The notes under the pieces: generated by a model | Database searches by the model: none | What the model was told of the DNA's origin: nothing | What the model saw: only the letters and a program-made list of their open reading frames with translations | DNA from: DASRFR01 sp035651455 | GTDB taxonomy: Bacteria > Acidobacteriota > Terriglobia > Terriglobales > Acidobacteriaceae | NCBI GenBank assembly: GCA_035651455.1 | Contig: DASRFR010000047.1 | Span: 806,001 to 870,000, forward strand | Direction: 5' to 3' | Length of the DNA stretch: 64,000 nucleotides | Position numbers and translations under genes: made by a program | Shown here: piece by piece, positions 1 through 7,859 of the stretch | Layout of the letters: each line of letters begins with the position of its first letter | Numbering within the stretch: position 1 is the stretch's first letter

Positions 1-731
1 ACGGGCTCATGTTCCAGGCCTCCTACACGTACAGCCACGCGCTGGACGACGCTTCCAGCGCCAGCCTGGGTTCTTTGAACAATGGCGATTTTCGCGATCA
101 GCGCAATCCCGGCCTGGAGTACGGGAACTCCGACGTCGATGTTCGTCATCATTTCGTGATCAGCTATGCCTACGAGCTTCCCTTCGGCAAAGGCAAAGCA
201 TTTGGCGGGAATGCCAGCGGCTTCCTTAACCAGGTGATTGGCAATTGGCAGATTGCCGGCATCACCTCGCTTTCCTCCGGCAACTACTTCACGGTCAGCG
301 ACCCGTTCGTTAACAGTTCTAACACCGATTGCGGCGGCACCGTGGCTTACAACTGCGCGCGTCCGAATGTGATTGGCGATCCAAATGCCAAGCCTTGCCA
401 GCAGGGCACGTTTTTCAACACCTGCGCATTTGCCAGCAACCAGGTGCAGGGAACCTTTGGCAACGAAAGCCGGAATATTGTTCGCGGTCCGGGATACCAA
501 AACTGGGACATGACGTTCCAGAAGCTCTTCCCGATCCGCGAGCAAATGCGGCTTGAGTTCCGAACAGATATTTTCAACATCTGGAATCACGTGAACCCGC
601 TTTGGGGTCCGATCGGCGCAGCCGGCCAGGTCGAACCGGTGGCGATCGAGTTAGGCACGCCTCAGTTCGGACAGTTCCAGGCGGCCCGCGATCCCCGTTT
701 CGTTCAGTTCGCGCTGAAGTTCTACTACTGA
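1..731 (+). CDS. TonB-dependent receptor (Oar-like), C-terminal fragment
   Basis: The gene enters from the left edge; the reading frame is open from base 3, so the methionine at position 9 is internal. About 240 residues of the C-terminal beta-barrel are visible, with alternating hydrophobic and polar strands rich in aromatic residues (QASYTYSHALDD, VRHHFVISYAYELPFG, QMRLEFRTDIFNIWNH). The protein ends in FVQFALKFYY, the terminal aromatic strand expected for an outer-membrane barrel recognised by BamA. The DIFNIWNHVNP and ARDPRFVQFALKF patterns are typical of the large carboxypeptidase-regulatory-domain/TonB receptors that are numerous in Acidobacteriota. Such proteins import large or scarce substrates across the outer membrane, but the substrate cannot be told from this end. 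The plug domain and TonB box lie outside the window. Confidence 0.85.
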   Translation, partial: GLMFQASYTYSHALDDASSASLGSLNNGDFRDQRNPGLEYGNSDVDVRHHFVISYAYELPFGKGKAFGGNASGFLNQVIGNWQIAGITSLSSGNYFTVSDPFVNSSNTDCGGTVAYNCARPNVIGDPNAKPCQQGTFFNTCAFASNQVQGTFGNESRNIVRGPGYQNWDMTFQKLFPIREQMRLEFRTDIFNIWNHVNPLWGPIGAAGQVEPVAIELGTPQFGQFQAARDPRFVQFALKFYY

Positions 732-846
732 GGCGCACGTCGAGACGCGGGTCTTGCAGGCGTATGGACCGTAAGGTTTGCGGTCGAGGCCGTTGAACTG
801 CTGTACAGTTCGGCAATGTTCATCGGCAGCGGAAGGAGATTTTCTC

Positions 847-1155
847 GTGGCCGTGCTCATGCGTCTGATTCAGTGTTATGATCCCGCGCACAAGCAGGAG
901 TTCCACAAGCTGGAGAAACAATTTGCCGAGCTTGAACATCGAGGCCTGCTGCCCCGGGGGGAACGCCTCGTCCCAATCTCTGGGCGCGAGCCCGGCAACA
1001 CCATCGTTTGGCAATGCCGCTTCGATTCGCTGGCGGCGGTCGAAACCGCTCTTAAGCAGATCGATGCCAGCCCGGAGCACACGGATCTCGCCTCCCGGCA
1101 GCACCCGATGTTCCAGAACAGCTGGATCGAATTCTATGAAGTGCTCGACTATTAG
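847..1155 (+). CDS. Small protein of unknown function
   Basis: A 102-residue soluble protein without signal peptide or membrane segment. I place the start at GTG 847 because GGAAGGAG at 831-838 is a strong ribosome binding site 8 bases upstream; ATG 859 is the alternative. The order of predicted elements (RLIQCYDP strand, EFHKLEKQFAELEHRGLLP helix, TIVWQCRFDSLAAVETALKQI strand and helix, IEFYEVLDY final strand) resembles a dimeric ferredoxin-like alpha/beta barrel of the NIPSNAP/ABM type, but this is inference from pattern only. It stands alone between a TonB receptor and nifJ and has no obvious operon partner. No function is assigned. Confidence 0.65.
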   Translation: MAVLMRLIQCYDPAHKQEFHKLEKQFAELEHRGLLPRGERLVPISGREPGNTIVWQCRFDSLAAVETALKQIDASPEHTDLASRQHPMFQNSWIEFYEVLDY

Positions 1156-1234
1156 CCGCTGACCGCTGGAACGACCCGCAAAGCTTCCCGCCGATTGCCT
1201 TGTGCCCGGAAGTTGCAGGCCCGCGCCACGGCCC

Positions 1235-1262
1235 TGTGATGATTGTCACAGCCGGCTGTGAC
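1235..1262. promoter_or_regulatory. CRP/FNR-family operator upstream of nifJ
   Basis: Positions 1235-1250 read TGTGATGATTGTCACA, an exact match to the CRP-type half-site pair TGTGA-N6-TCACA. It overlaps a perfect 18-base palindrome at 1245-1262 (GTCACAGCCGGCTGTGAC). The first site is centred near 1242.5. A weak TTGCCG (1268-1273) and CATATG (1292-1297) with 18 bases between could be a promoter downstream of it. CRP/FNR family regulators sense cAMP, redox, nitric oxide or CO; control of a PFOR gene by such a regulator would fit, but the regulator is not in the window. Confidence 0.55.
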
Positions 1263-1380
1263 CCACATTGCCGACGCCGTTCGCCATTCCCCATATGCTT
1301 TGGTACATGTCGGGCCCAACGTTCCTCGACCGGAAAGAGCGCATTCGTGTACCCGGCATGAATCTGCGCAGGGGAGCATC

Positions 1381-4300
1381 ATGAAACGTAAGTTCAAAAT
1401 CATGGATGCCAACGAGGCGGTCGCGCACGTGGCGTATCGCGTCAATGAAGTCATCGCGATTTACCCGATTACGCCCTCTTCTGCGATGGGTGAGTGGGCG
1501 GACGAGTGGTCCGCGCAAGGCATCCCTAATATCTGGGGCTCGGTGCCGCACGTGATGGAAATGCAGAGCGAGGGCGGGGCCGCCGGAGCCGTTCATGGCG
1601 CACTGCAGACCGGATCGCTTTCCACCACATTCACGGCGTCGCAGGGCCTGCTGCTGATGATTCCCAACATGAACAAGATCGCCGGGGAGCTTACGCCGAC
1701 TGCGTTCCATGTTTCCGCGCGAACTGTCGCTACGCATGCTTTGTCAATCTTCGGCGATCACAGCGATGTCATGTTCTGCCGTACCACCGGCTTTGCCATG
1801 CTCTGCTCCAACTCCGTGCAGGAAGCCATGGACCTGGCGCTGGTCGCGCATGCAGCTTCGCTGGAAAGTCGAATTCCCTTCCTGCATTTTTTCGATGGCT
1901 TCCGTACCTCGCACGAGGTGAACAAGATCGAATTGCTTTCGGAAGACGCCATGCGCGCCCTCATCAACATGGACCGAGTGTTCGAGCATCGTCAGCGAGC
2001 CCTCTCGCCGGATCACCCCGTCCTGCGCGGCACGGCGCAGAACCCCGACGTCTTCTTTCAGATGCGTGAAAGCGGCAATCCCTACTACGACGCCTGCCCA
2101 GAACGCACCCAACTCGTCATGGACAAGCTCGCCGAACTGGTCGGCCGCTCTTACCGCCTGTTCGACTACATTGGTGCGCCGGATGCGGAGCGAGTGATCG
2201 TCATGATGGGCTCAGGGGCTGAAGCTGCGCATGAAGCGGTCGAATACCTGAATGCGCAAGGCGAGAAAGTCGGGCTGCTGAAGGTGAGGTTATATCGGCC
2301 GTTCTCGGTCAAGCGATTCGTTGAAGCGCTGCCTGCCAGTGTTCGCAAGATTGCTGTGCTGGATCGCACCAAGGAGGCTGGAGCTGCCGGCGAGCCGCTC
2401 TACCTCGATGTGGTGAATGCAGTTCTGGAAGGCTGGAAGCATAACTACGGTTCGCTGCATTCCATTCCCGAGGTGGACGGTGGGCGCTACGGATTGTCAT
2501 CCAAGGAATTCACTCCTGCCATGGTAAAGGCGGTATTCGATAATCTGGCTTTGCCAACGCCGAAAGAGCACTTCACGATTGGAATCAAGGATGACGTCAG
2601 CGGCACCAGCCTCGCCTACGATGAAGCTTTCTCAACCGAAGGCGACGAGGTTATCCGCGCGATGTTCTATGGACTAGGCGCGGATGGCACGGTGGGCGCG
2701 AACAAGAATTCCATAAAGATTATCGGCGAAAACACGGACAACTACGCCCAGGGCTACTTCGTATACGACTCGAAAAAATCGGGCGCGATGACGGTCTCGC
2801 ACTTGCGTTTCGGTCCAAGGCCGATTCGCTCGACTTACCTGGTGCGGAAGGCAAATTTCATCGCGTGCCACCAGTGGATCTTCCTGGAGCGCTACGACAT
2901 GCTGTCGTCGCTGGTGGCGGGCGGAACCTTCCTGCTCAATAGTCCCTTTGGACCCGATGAAGTCTGGGATCACCTGCCCCGGCTCATACAGCAGCAGTTG
3001 ATCGCGAAGAAAGCCAGGTTCTACGTGATCGACGCTTACCAGGTGGCACGCGACACGGGCATGGGCAGCCGCATGAACACGATCATGCAGGTGTGCTTTT
3101 TCGCGATTTCCAAAGTACTCCCTCGCGAGGAAGCGATTGAAGCCATCCGCAAGTCGATTCGTGACACTTACGGTCGCAAGGGTGAGGAGATTGTCCGCAA
3201 GAACATGCAGGCTGTCGATGAAACCCTCTCGCACCTGTTTGAAGTAAAAATGCCAGCCAACGTCAGCAGCAACCGTGAGCTGCAGCCAGTCTTTTCAGCC
3301 GAGGCTCCGGCTTTCGAACGCAATGTCCTGGCGCCAATTTACAGCGGGCAAGGGGACGAGTTGCCGGTTTCCGCCTTTCCCGTTGACGGCACTTTCCCCA
3401 CGGGAACGGCGAAGTGGGAAAAGCGAAATCTTGCGCTGGAAATCCCGGCCTGGGATACCAAAACATGCATCCAGTGCGGCAAGTGTGCCATGGTTTGCCC
3501 GCATGCTGTGATCCGCATCAAGGTTTACGACAAGACGCATCTAGCGAAGGCTCCAGCAACTTTCCTTTCATGCGATGCGCGAGATAAAGAGTGGGCGGGC
3601 CTGAAGTACACCATCCAGGTGGCGCCGGAAGATTGCACCGGTTGTGGCATCTGCGTGGACATCTGCCCGGCCAAGAACAAGACGGAGACGCGGCTGAAGG
3701 CTATCAACATGATGCCGCAACCGCCTTTGCGCTTCGCTGAGCGGGAAAACTGGGAATTCTTCCTCAATATCCCTGAACTGGATCGCCGCCATATCAAGGT
3801 CACCAATATCCGGCAGCAGCAGGTGCAGGAGCCCCTATTCGAGTTCTCCGGCGCCTGCTCAGGCTGCGGCGAGACTCCCTACCTGAAGCTGATGTCGCAA
3901 CTCTTCGGCGATCGGGCGGTAATTGCCAACGCAACCGGTTGCTCATCGATCTACGGCGGTAATCTGCCCACGACGCCCTGGACTAAGAACGCCGAAGGGC
4001 GTGGTCCGGCGTGGTCAAACTCGCTGTTCGAAGACAACGCGGAATTCGGACTGGGTTTCCGCCTGTCGATTGACAAGCAAACTGAGTTTGCCCGCGAACT
4101 GGTTCGCCGGCTCGCTGTCCAAATCGGCGATCAACTCGTTACCGCCCTGCTGACGGAGTCACAAAAAGATGAGGCGGAAATCTTCGATCAGCGTCAGCGC
4201 GTCTCGCTTTTGAAGGAACGGCTGCACCGATTGAACTCGTTGGATGCCCGGCAACTGCTCGCGGTCGCGGACATGCTGGTACGAAAAAGTGTGTGGATCG

Positions 4301-5025
4301 TGGGGGGCGATGGCTGGGCATACGACATCGGTTACGGCGGCCTGGATCATGTTTTAGCCAGCGGTCGCAACGTTAACCTTTTGGTGCTCGATACCGAGGT
4401 TTACTCCAATACCGGAGGGCAGTCGTCGAAATCTACTCCACGCGCGGCTGTGGCAAAGTTTGCTGCCGGTGGCAAACCCGGGCCCAAGAAGGATCTCGGT
4501 TTGATGGCCATGAGCTACGGCAATGTGTACGTGGCCAGTGTCGCCATGGGCGCCAAGGACGAACACACCTTGAAAGCGTTTCTGGAAGCCGAAGCTTACA
4601 ACGGACCCAGCCTGATCATTGCCTACTCGCACTGCATCGCGCATGGCATCAACATGACGGGCGGCATGCAGGACCAGAAAACTGCGGTCGAAAGCGGGCA
4701 GTGGATTCTGTATCGCTACAACCCTGAAAGGGCAGAGCAGGGTGAAAACCCGCTGCTGCTTGATTCGCGCACGCCTAGCAAGAAGTTGCAGGAGTTTCTT
4801 AATCTTGAGACTCGTTTCAAGATGCTCACAAAGAGCAATCCGGAAGCGGCCAAGCAACTCTGGGCTCAGGCGCAGCATGATGTCGAAGTGCGGTTTCGCA
4901 TGTATGAATACCTTGCGCAGCGGAAGTTCGGAAACGGCAATGGCAAGCCAGAAACTCTCGTCGGAACACGAACGGACTCAAAGACGGGTCAAGAGAAGCC
5001 CGTCCCAGCGGCCACGACCAAATAG
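1381..5025 (+). CDS. nifJ: Pyruvate:ferredoxin (flavodoxin) oxidoreductase
   Basis: A 1214-residue single-chain PFOR that converts pyruvate and CoA to acetyl-CoA and CO2 and passes electrons to ferredoxin or flavodoxin. Start ATG 1381 is chosen because GGGGAG at 1371-1376 precedes it and the protein then begins at the conserved N-terminal domain; the frame is open back to 1243. Visible motifs: YPITPSS (about residues 28-34, pyruvate/TPP domain); two 4Fe-4S sets, CIQCGKCAMVCP (Cys696, 699, 702, 706) and CTGCGICVDICP (Cys752, 755, 758, 762); a further CSGCGE cluster ligand region; and the TPP-binding stretch GDGWA (976-980) followed by EVYSNTGGQ (from 1006). The length is normal for NifJ. It is followed after 21 bases by a DHOD-like gene, so the two are probably co-transcribed. 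All key motifs look intact. Confidence 0.97.
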   Translation: MKRKFKIMDANEAVAHVAYRVNEVIAIYPITPSSAMGEWADEWSAQGIPNIWGSVPHVMEMQSEGGAAGAVHGALQTGSLSTTFTASQGLLLMIPNMNKIAGELTPTAFHVSARTVATHALSIFGDHSDVMFCRTTGFAMLCSNSVQEAMDLALVAHAASLESRIPFLHFFDGFRTSHEVNKIELLSEDAMRALINMDRVFEHRQRALSPDHPVLRGTAQNPDVFFQMRESGNPYYDACPERTQLVMDKLAELVGRSYRLFDYIGAPDAERVIVMMGSGAEAAHEAVEYLNAQGEKVGLLKVRLYRPFSVKRFVEALPASVRKIAVLDRTKEAGAAGEPLYLDVVNAVLEGWKHNYGSLHSIPEVDGGRYGLSSKEFTPAMVKAVFDNLALPTPKEHFTIGIKDDVSGTSLAYDEAFSTEGDEVIRAMFYGLGADGTVGANKNSIKIIGENTDNYAQGYFVYDSKKSGAMTVSHLRFGPRPIRSTYLVRKANFIACHQWIFLERYDMLSSLVAGGTFLLNSPFGPDEVWDHLPRLIQQQLIAKKARFYVIDAYQVARDTGMGSRMNTIMQVCFFAISKVLPREEAIEAIRKSIRDTYGRKGEEIVRKNMQAVDETLSHLFEVKMPANVSSNRELQPVFSAEAPAFERNVLAPIYSGQGDELPVSAFPVDGTFPTGTAKWEKRNLALEIPAWDTKTCIQCGKCAMVCPHAVIRIKVYDKTHLAKAPATFLSCDARDKEWAGLKYTIQVAPEDCTGCGICVDICPAKNKTETRLKAINMMPQPPLRFAERENWEFFLNIPELDRRHIKVTNIRQQQVQEPLFEFSGACSGCGETPYLKLMSQLFGDRAVIANATGCSSIYGGNLPTTPWTKNAEGRGPAWSNSLFEDNAEFGLGFRLSIDKQTEFARELVRRLAVQIGDQLVTALLTESQKDEAEIFDQRQRVSLLKERLHRLNSLDARQLLAVADMLVRKSVWIVGGDGWAYDIGYGGLDHVLASGRNVNLLVLDTEVYSNTGGQSSKSTPRAAVAKFAAGGKPGPKKDLGLMAMSYGNVYVASVAMGAKDEHTLKAFLEAEAYNGPSLIIAYSHCIAHGINMTGGMQDQKTAVESGQWILYRYNPERAEQGENPLLLDSRTPSKKLQEFLNLETRFKMLTKSNPEAAKQLWAQAQHDVEVRFRMYEYLAQRKFGNGNGKPETLVGTRTDSKTGQEKPVPAATTK

Positions 5026-5046
5026 CCGCCCAGTGAGGAAGATACT

Positions 5047-6087
5047 ATGATCGACCTATCGACCAACTACCTCGGCCTGCAGTTGCGCACGCCGCTAGTG
5101 CCTTCGGCCTCGCCTCTTTCGCAGGAAACGGACAGTATTCGCCGCCTTGAAGACGCGGGTGCCTCTGCAGTGGTTTTATATTCTCTTTTTGAAGAACAGC
5201 TTAGGCAGGAAAGCCTGGAATTGGATGAACGTCTCTCGGAAGGCACGGAAAGCTTTTCCGAATCGCTTAACTTCTTTCCGCAAGCCGCGGAGTTCCGTCT
5301 GGGCCCGGAAGGCTATCTCAATCACATTCGCAAGGCCAAAGAGGCGGTTTCCATCCCAATCGTCGCGAGCCTGAACGGCGCGACTGCGGGCGGTTGGACA
5401 CAATACGCGAAAGAGATTGAGCAGGCTGGCGCCGACGCGCTGGAGTGCAACGTCTATACGATTGTCACCGATCCGGAGATTCCCTCCGCGGAAATCGAAG
5501 AGAACTATCTGGAAATTTTGCGCGCGGTAAAGTCTGCAGTGTCGATTCCCGTGGCCATTAAGCTCAGCCCTTTTTTCAGCAATCTGGCTAACCTGGCCAA
5601 ACGGCTGGATGCGGTCGGCGCGGATGGCTTGGTGCTCTTCAACCGCTTTTACCAGCCGGACATCGATCTGGAAGCGCTTGAGCTCAAACCCAACGTGCTG
5701 TTAAGCACGCCTCAGGCACTGCGTCTTCCCCTCACTTGGATCGGGATTCTCTATGCCCGGATCAAAGCCAGCCTGGCAGCCAGCAGCGGAGTCCACGGAC
5801 ACGAAGACGTGATCAAACTGCTCATGGTGGGTGCGAACGTCACGATGCTCTGCTCTACCCTGCTTCGGAACGGCATCAATCACCTTCGCTATATCGAACA
5901 GGGGCTCCGTGATTGGATGGAAGCGCACGAATACGAATCTGTACGACAGATGCAGGGCAGTATGAGTCAACTGCGCTGCTCCGATCCCACTGCCTTCGAA
6001 CGCGCTCAATATATGAGGGCTGTAAAAGGCATCCAGCACGTGATGGTGACTGGACGCGAAGCCTGGAAGATGCTGGCCGGAGACTAG
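5047..6087 (+). CDS. Dihydroorotate dehydrogenase-like flavoprotein
   Basis: A 346-residue TIM-barrel protein of the FMN-dependent dihydroorotate dehydrogenase family (COG0167 type). It begins IDLSTNYLGLQLRTPLVPSASP, as in class 1 enzymes. Barrel strands can be followed in IPIVASLNGATAGGW, ADALECNVY, IPVAIKLSPF and ADGLVLFNRFY. It is not a clear PyrD: the usual N-x-S-C-P-N catalytic loop is replaced by ECNVYTIVTDP, so the substrate may differ. Genes of this type are recurrent neighbours of nifJ, and the 21-base gap here (GAGGAAG-type ribosome site at 5035-5041) suggests one operon. A plausible role is electron exchange with, or pyrimidine-linked redox dependent on, the ferredoxin pool; this is inference. 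Confidence 0.85.
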   Translation: MIDLSTNYLGLQLRTPLVPSASPLSQETDSIRRLEDAGASAVVLYSLFEEQLRQESLELDERLSEGTESFSESLNFFPQAAEFRLGPEGYLNHIRKAKEAVSIPIVASLNGATAGGWTQYAKEIEQAGADALECNVYTIVTDPEIPSAEIEENYLEILRAVKSAVSIPVAIKLSPFFSNLANLAKRLDAVGADGLVLFNRFYQPDIDLEALELKPNVLLSTPQALRLPLTWIGILYARIKASLAASSGVHGHEDVIKLLMVGANVTMLCSTLLRNGINHLRYIEQGLRDWMEAHEYESVRQMQGSMSQLRCSDPTAFERAQYMRAVKGIQHVMVTGREAWKMLAGD

Positions 6088-6123
6088 GACACACGCCTTA
6101 CACAGTAGAGCGAACTCGTCGCT

Positions 6124-6139
6124 GCACCCGGGCGGGTGC
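6124..6139. terminator. GC hairpin between convergent genes
   Basis: GCACCC (6124-6129) and GGGTGC (6134-6139) form a six-base-pair stem with a GGGC loop in the 68-base space between the two converging genes. No T-run follows on either strand, so it is a weak candidate for a bidirectional terminator. Confidence 0.3.
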
Positions 6140-6155
6140 TGGCAATTGCGTCTTC

Positions 6156-7520
6156 CTAGCAGTGCGCAATCTTGGGGCTCTGGATGTTCTTGGTGGCGTT
6201 ACGGGTATCAACCACCAACTGCGCGTCGTTGACGATCTTCGCGTAGTCATAATCAGAGTGATCGGTGACGATCAGAACGCAGTCGTATTGTCCCAGGTTG
6301 TCCAACGGCGCACGCTTCATCTGCAAATCGTACTTGCGGCCTTTGCCGATCACAGGGAAATACGGATCGTGGTAGCTGACCTGCGCGCCTTCTTTCTGCA
6401 GCAATTCAATGATGGTTAAGGCGGGAGATTCGCGCAAATCGTCGATATCTTTCTTATACGCCACTCCGAGCACCAGCACCTTGGCTCCGTTTATGGCTTT
6501 CTTGTGCCGATTTAGCGCGCTCACGACCGAAGCCATTACGTGATACGGCATGGAAATGTTGATCTCACCCGCTAATTCGATGAAGCGTGTCCGAAAATCC
6601 CATTCCTTGGCCTTCCACGACAGATAAAAAGGATCGACTGGGATGCAGTGCCCACCCAGGCCTGGACCGGGATAGAAAGGATGGAAGCCAAATGGCTTCG
6701 TCGAGGCGGCCTCAATGACCTCCCAAATATTCAGCCCCATGCGAAGGCTCAGGAGCTTCAACTCATTTACCAGCGCGATGTTTACGCACCTATAAATGTT
6801 TTCCAGCAACTTCGTCATCTCCGCGGCTGCAGGAGACGAAACCCGGACAGTTTTCCGGAAAATGGACCCATACAGCGACGCGGCCAATTCGGTGGCTTGC
6901 GGCTCGAGGCCGCCAATCACTTTAGGAATATCATGACGAGCCACGCTGGTGTTTCCCGGATCTTCCCGCTCGGGAGAGAACACTACAAAAAATTCCTGAT
7001 CGCTTTGGCCATGATGTTCAGCCCGCGCGGCTTTCAGTCCGGCCCTGTTCTCCTTCTCCAGGATCGGAACCAGGACCTCTTCCGTGGTGCCGGGATACGT
7101 GGTGCTCTCGAGCACAACCAACTGCCCGGCGCGCAGGTACGGCGCGATGGCATGTCCGGTGTTGGTGATGTAACTGAGATCGGGCTCGTGGTACTCATTC
7201 AGCGGCGTCGGAACGCAGATGATGATCGCATCCATTTCGCTGATCACGGCATAGTCGGATGTGGCTGCAAAGCCCTTGGCGCGGGCGGACCGAATCTCCT
7301 CCGGAGCGATGCGAAAGATGTAGGAACCGCCCGCCGTCAGCGTCTCGACTTTGCGCTGGTCGATATCGAAACCGGTTACGGGGAACTTCTGGTCCACGTA
7401 AAGCAATGCGAGCGGCAGGCCGACATAGCCCAAGCCGATGATGCCGACCTTGGCATGGCGCGTCTCGACCTTGTTTTTGAATTCGGAGATACGAGTATTG
7501 GGAAGCGATGAAGTGCCCAT
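6156..7520 (-). CDS. Nucleotide-sugar 6-dehydrogenase (UDP-GlcNAc/UDP-glucose type)
   Basis: A 454-residue NAD-dependent dehydrogenase that would oxidise the C6 hydroxyl of a UDP-hexose or UDP-HexNAc twice to give the UDP-uronic acid. The Rossmann motif GLGYVGLPLA is at residues 29-38, the conserved VPTPL at 103-107 and ESTTYPGTTEE near 138. The catalytic cysteine is Cys292 in GPGLGGHCIPVDP. The C-terminal UDP-binding domain includes VLGVAYKKDIDDLRESPAL. The overall pattern fits the WbpA/TviB/WecC branch more than plain Ugd, so UDP-GlcNAc or UDP-GalNAc is the more likely substrate. It faces away from the main exopolysaccharide locus but lies beside it and probably supplies a uronic acid donor. 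A CRP-like palindrome is 70 bases upstream of the ATG. Confidence 0.93.
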   Translation of the reverse strand: MGTSSLPNTRISEFKNKVETRHAKVGIIGLGYVGLPLALLYVDQKFPVTGFDIDQRKVETLTAGGSYIFRIAPEEIRSARAKGFAATSDYAVISEMDAIIICVPTPLNEYHEPDLSYITNTGHAIAPYLRAGQLVVLESTTYPGTTEEVLVPILEKENRAGLKAARAEHHGQSDQEFFVVFSPEREDPGNTSVARHDIPKVIGGLEPQATELAASLYGSIFRKTVRVSSPAAAEMTKLLENIYRCVNIALVNELKLLSLRMGLNIWEVIEAASTKPFGFHPFYPGPGLGGHCIPVDPFYLSWKAKEWDFRTRFIELAGEINISMPYHVMASVVSALNRHKKAINGAKVLVLGVAYKKDIDDLRESPALTIIELLQKEGAQVSYHDPYFPVIGKGRKYDLQMKRAPLDNLGQYDCVLIVTDHSDYDYAKIVNDAQLVVDTRNATKNIQSPKIAHC

Positions 7521-7859
7521 AAATTATGAGGGGGAATACGGACAAGTCTAGCACGGCCTGGAAGCTTTTTTGGGCTGTGAACGAGTGCCTGTGACTATAG
7601 TCACTCGTGGGTTCGCGAGAACGGGAAAATGCGCAAGGTGCGCCGGGTTTGCTGGAAGCTGAATTTTGCGGCAGCGTTATGTCCTATCCCGTAATGCCGA
7701 ATCCATGAACTTTTCCACATCCACATCATAAAGGGTGTCCAGACACAACATCGCCTGCCTGGTGATCGCGATTTCGAGCTAGAACAACAAGATGCAGGTC
7801 TTTACGGGCGCAGAATCCCCTATCACCACGACAGATATTACTTTTATTACTTTGCAGCT
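7521..7859. other. Intergenic region (339 bases)
   Basis: No coding region is apparent. It holds the CRP-like palindrome at 7590-7605, annotated separately, and a T-run near 7566-7571. The rest is plain leader or spacer between the two minus-strand genes. Confidence 0.5.
7582..7607. promoter_or_regulatory. CRP-like palindrome upstream of nucleotide-sugar dehydrogenase
   Basis: Positions 7591-7604 are a perfect palindrome, GTGACTATAGTCAC. Read as TGTGA-N6-TCACt (7590-7605) it matches the CRP half-site pair at nine of ten positions. It is nested in outer arms CGAGTG (7582-7587) and CACTCG (7602-7607). It lies about 70 bases upstream of the dehydrogenase ATG at 7520 and resembles the operator before nifJ. 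Confidence 0.45.

Noticed and set aside
2674..3234. 186-codon minus-strand open frame inside nifJ
   Set aside because: Shadow of a GC-rich coding gene with no ribosome site or family pattern.
6648..7511. 287-codon plus-strand open frame
   Set aside because: It is antisense to the nucleotide-sugar dehydrogenase, whose motifs are all intact on the minus strand; the plus-strand translation has no recognisable domain.
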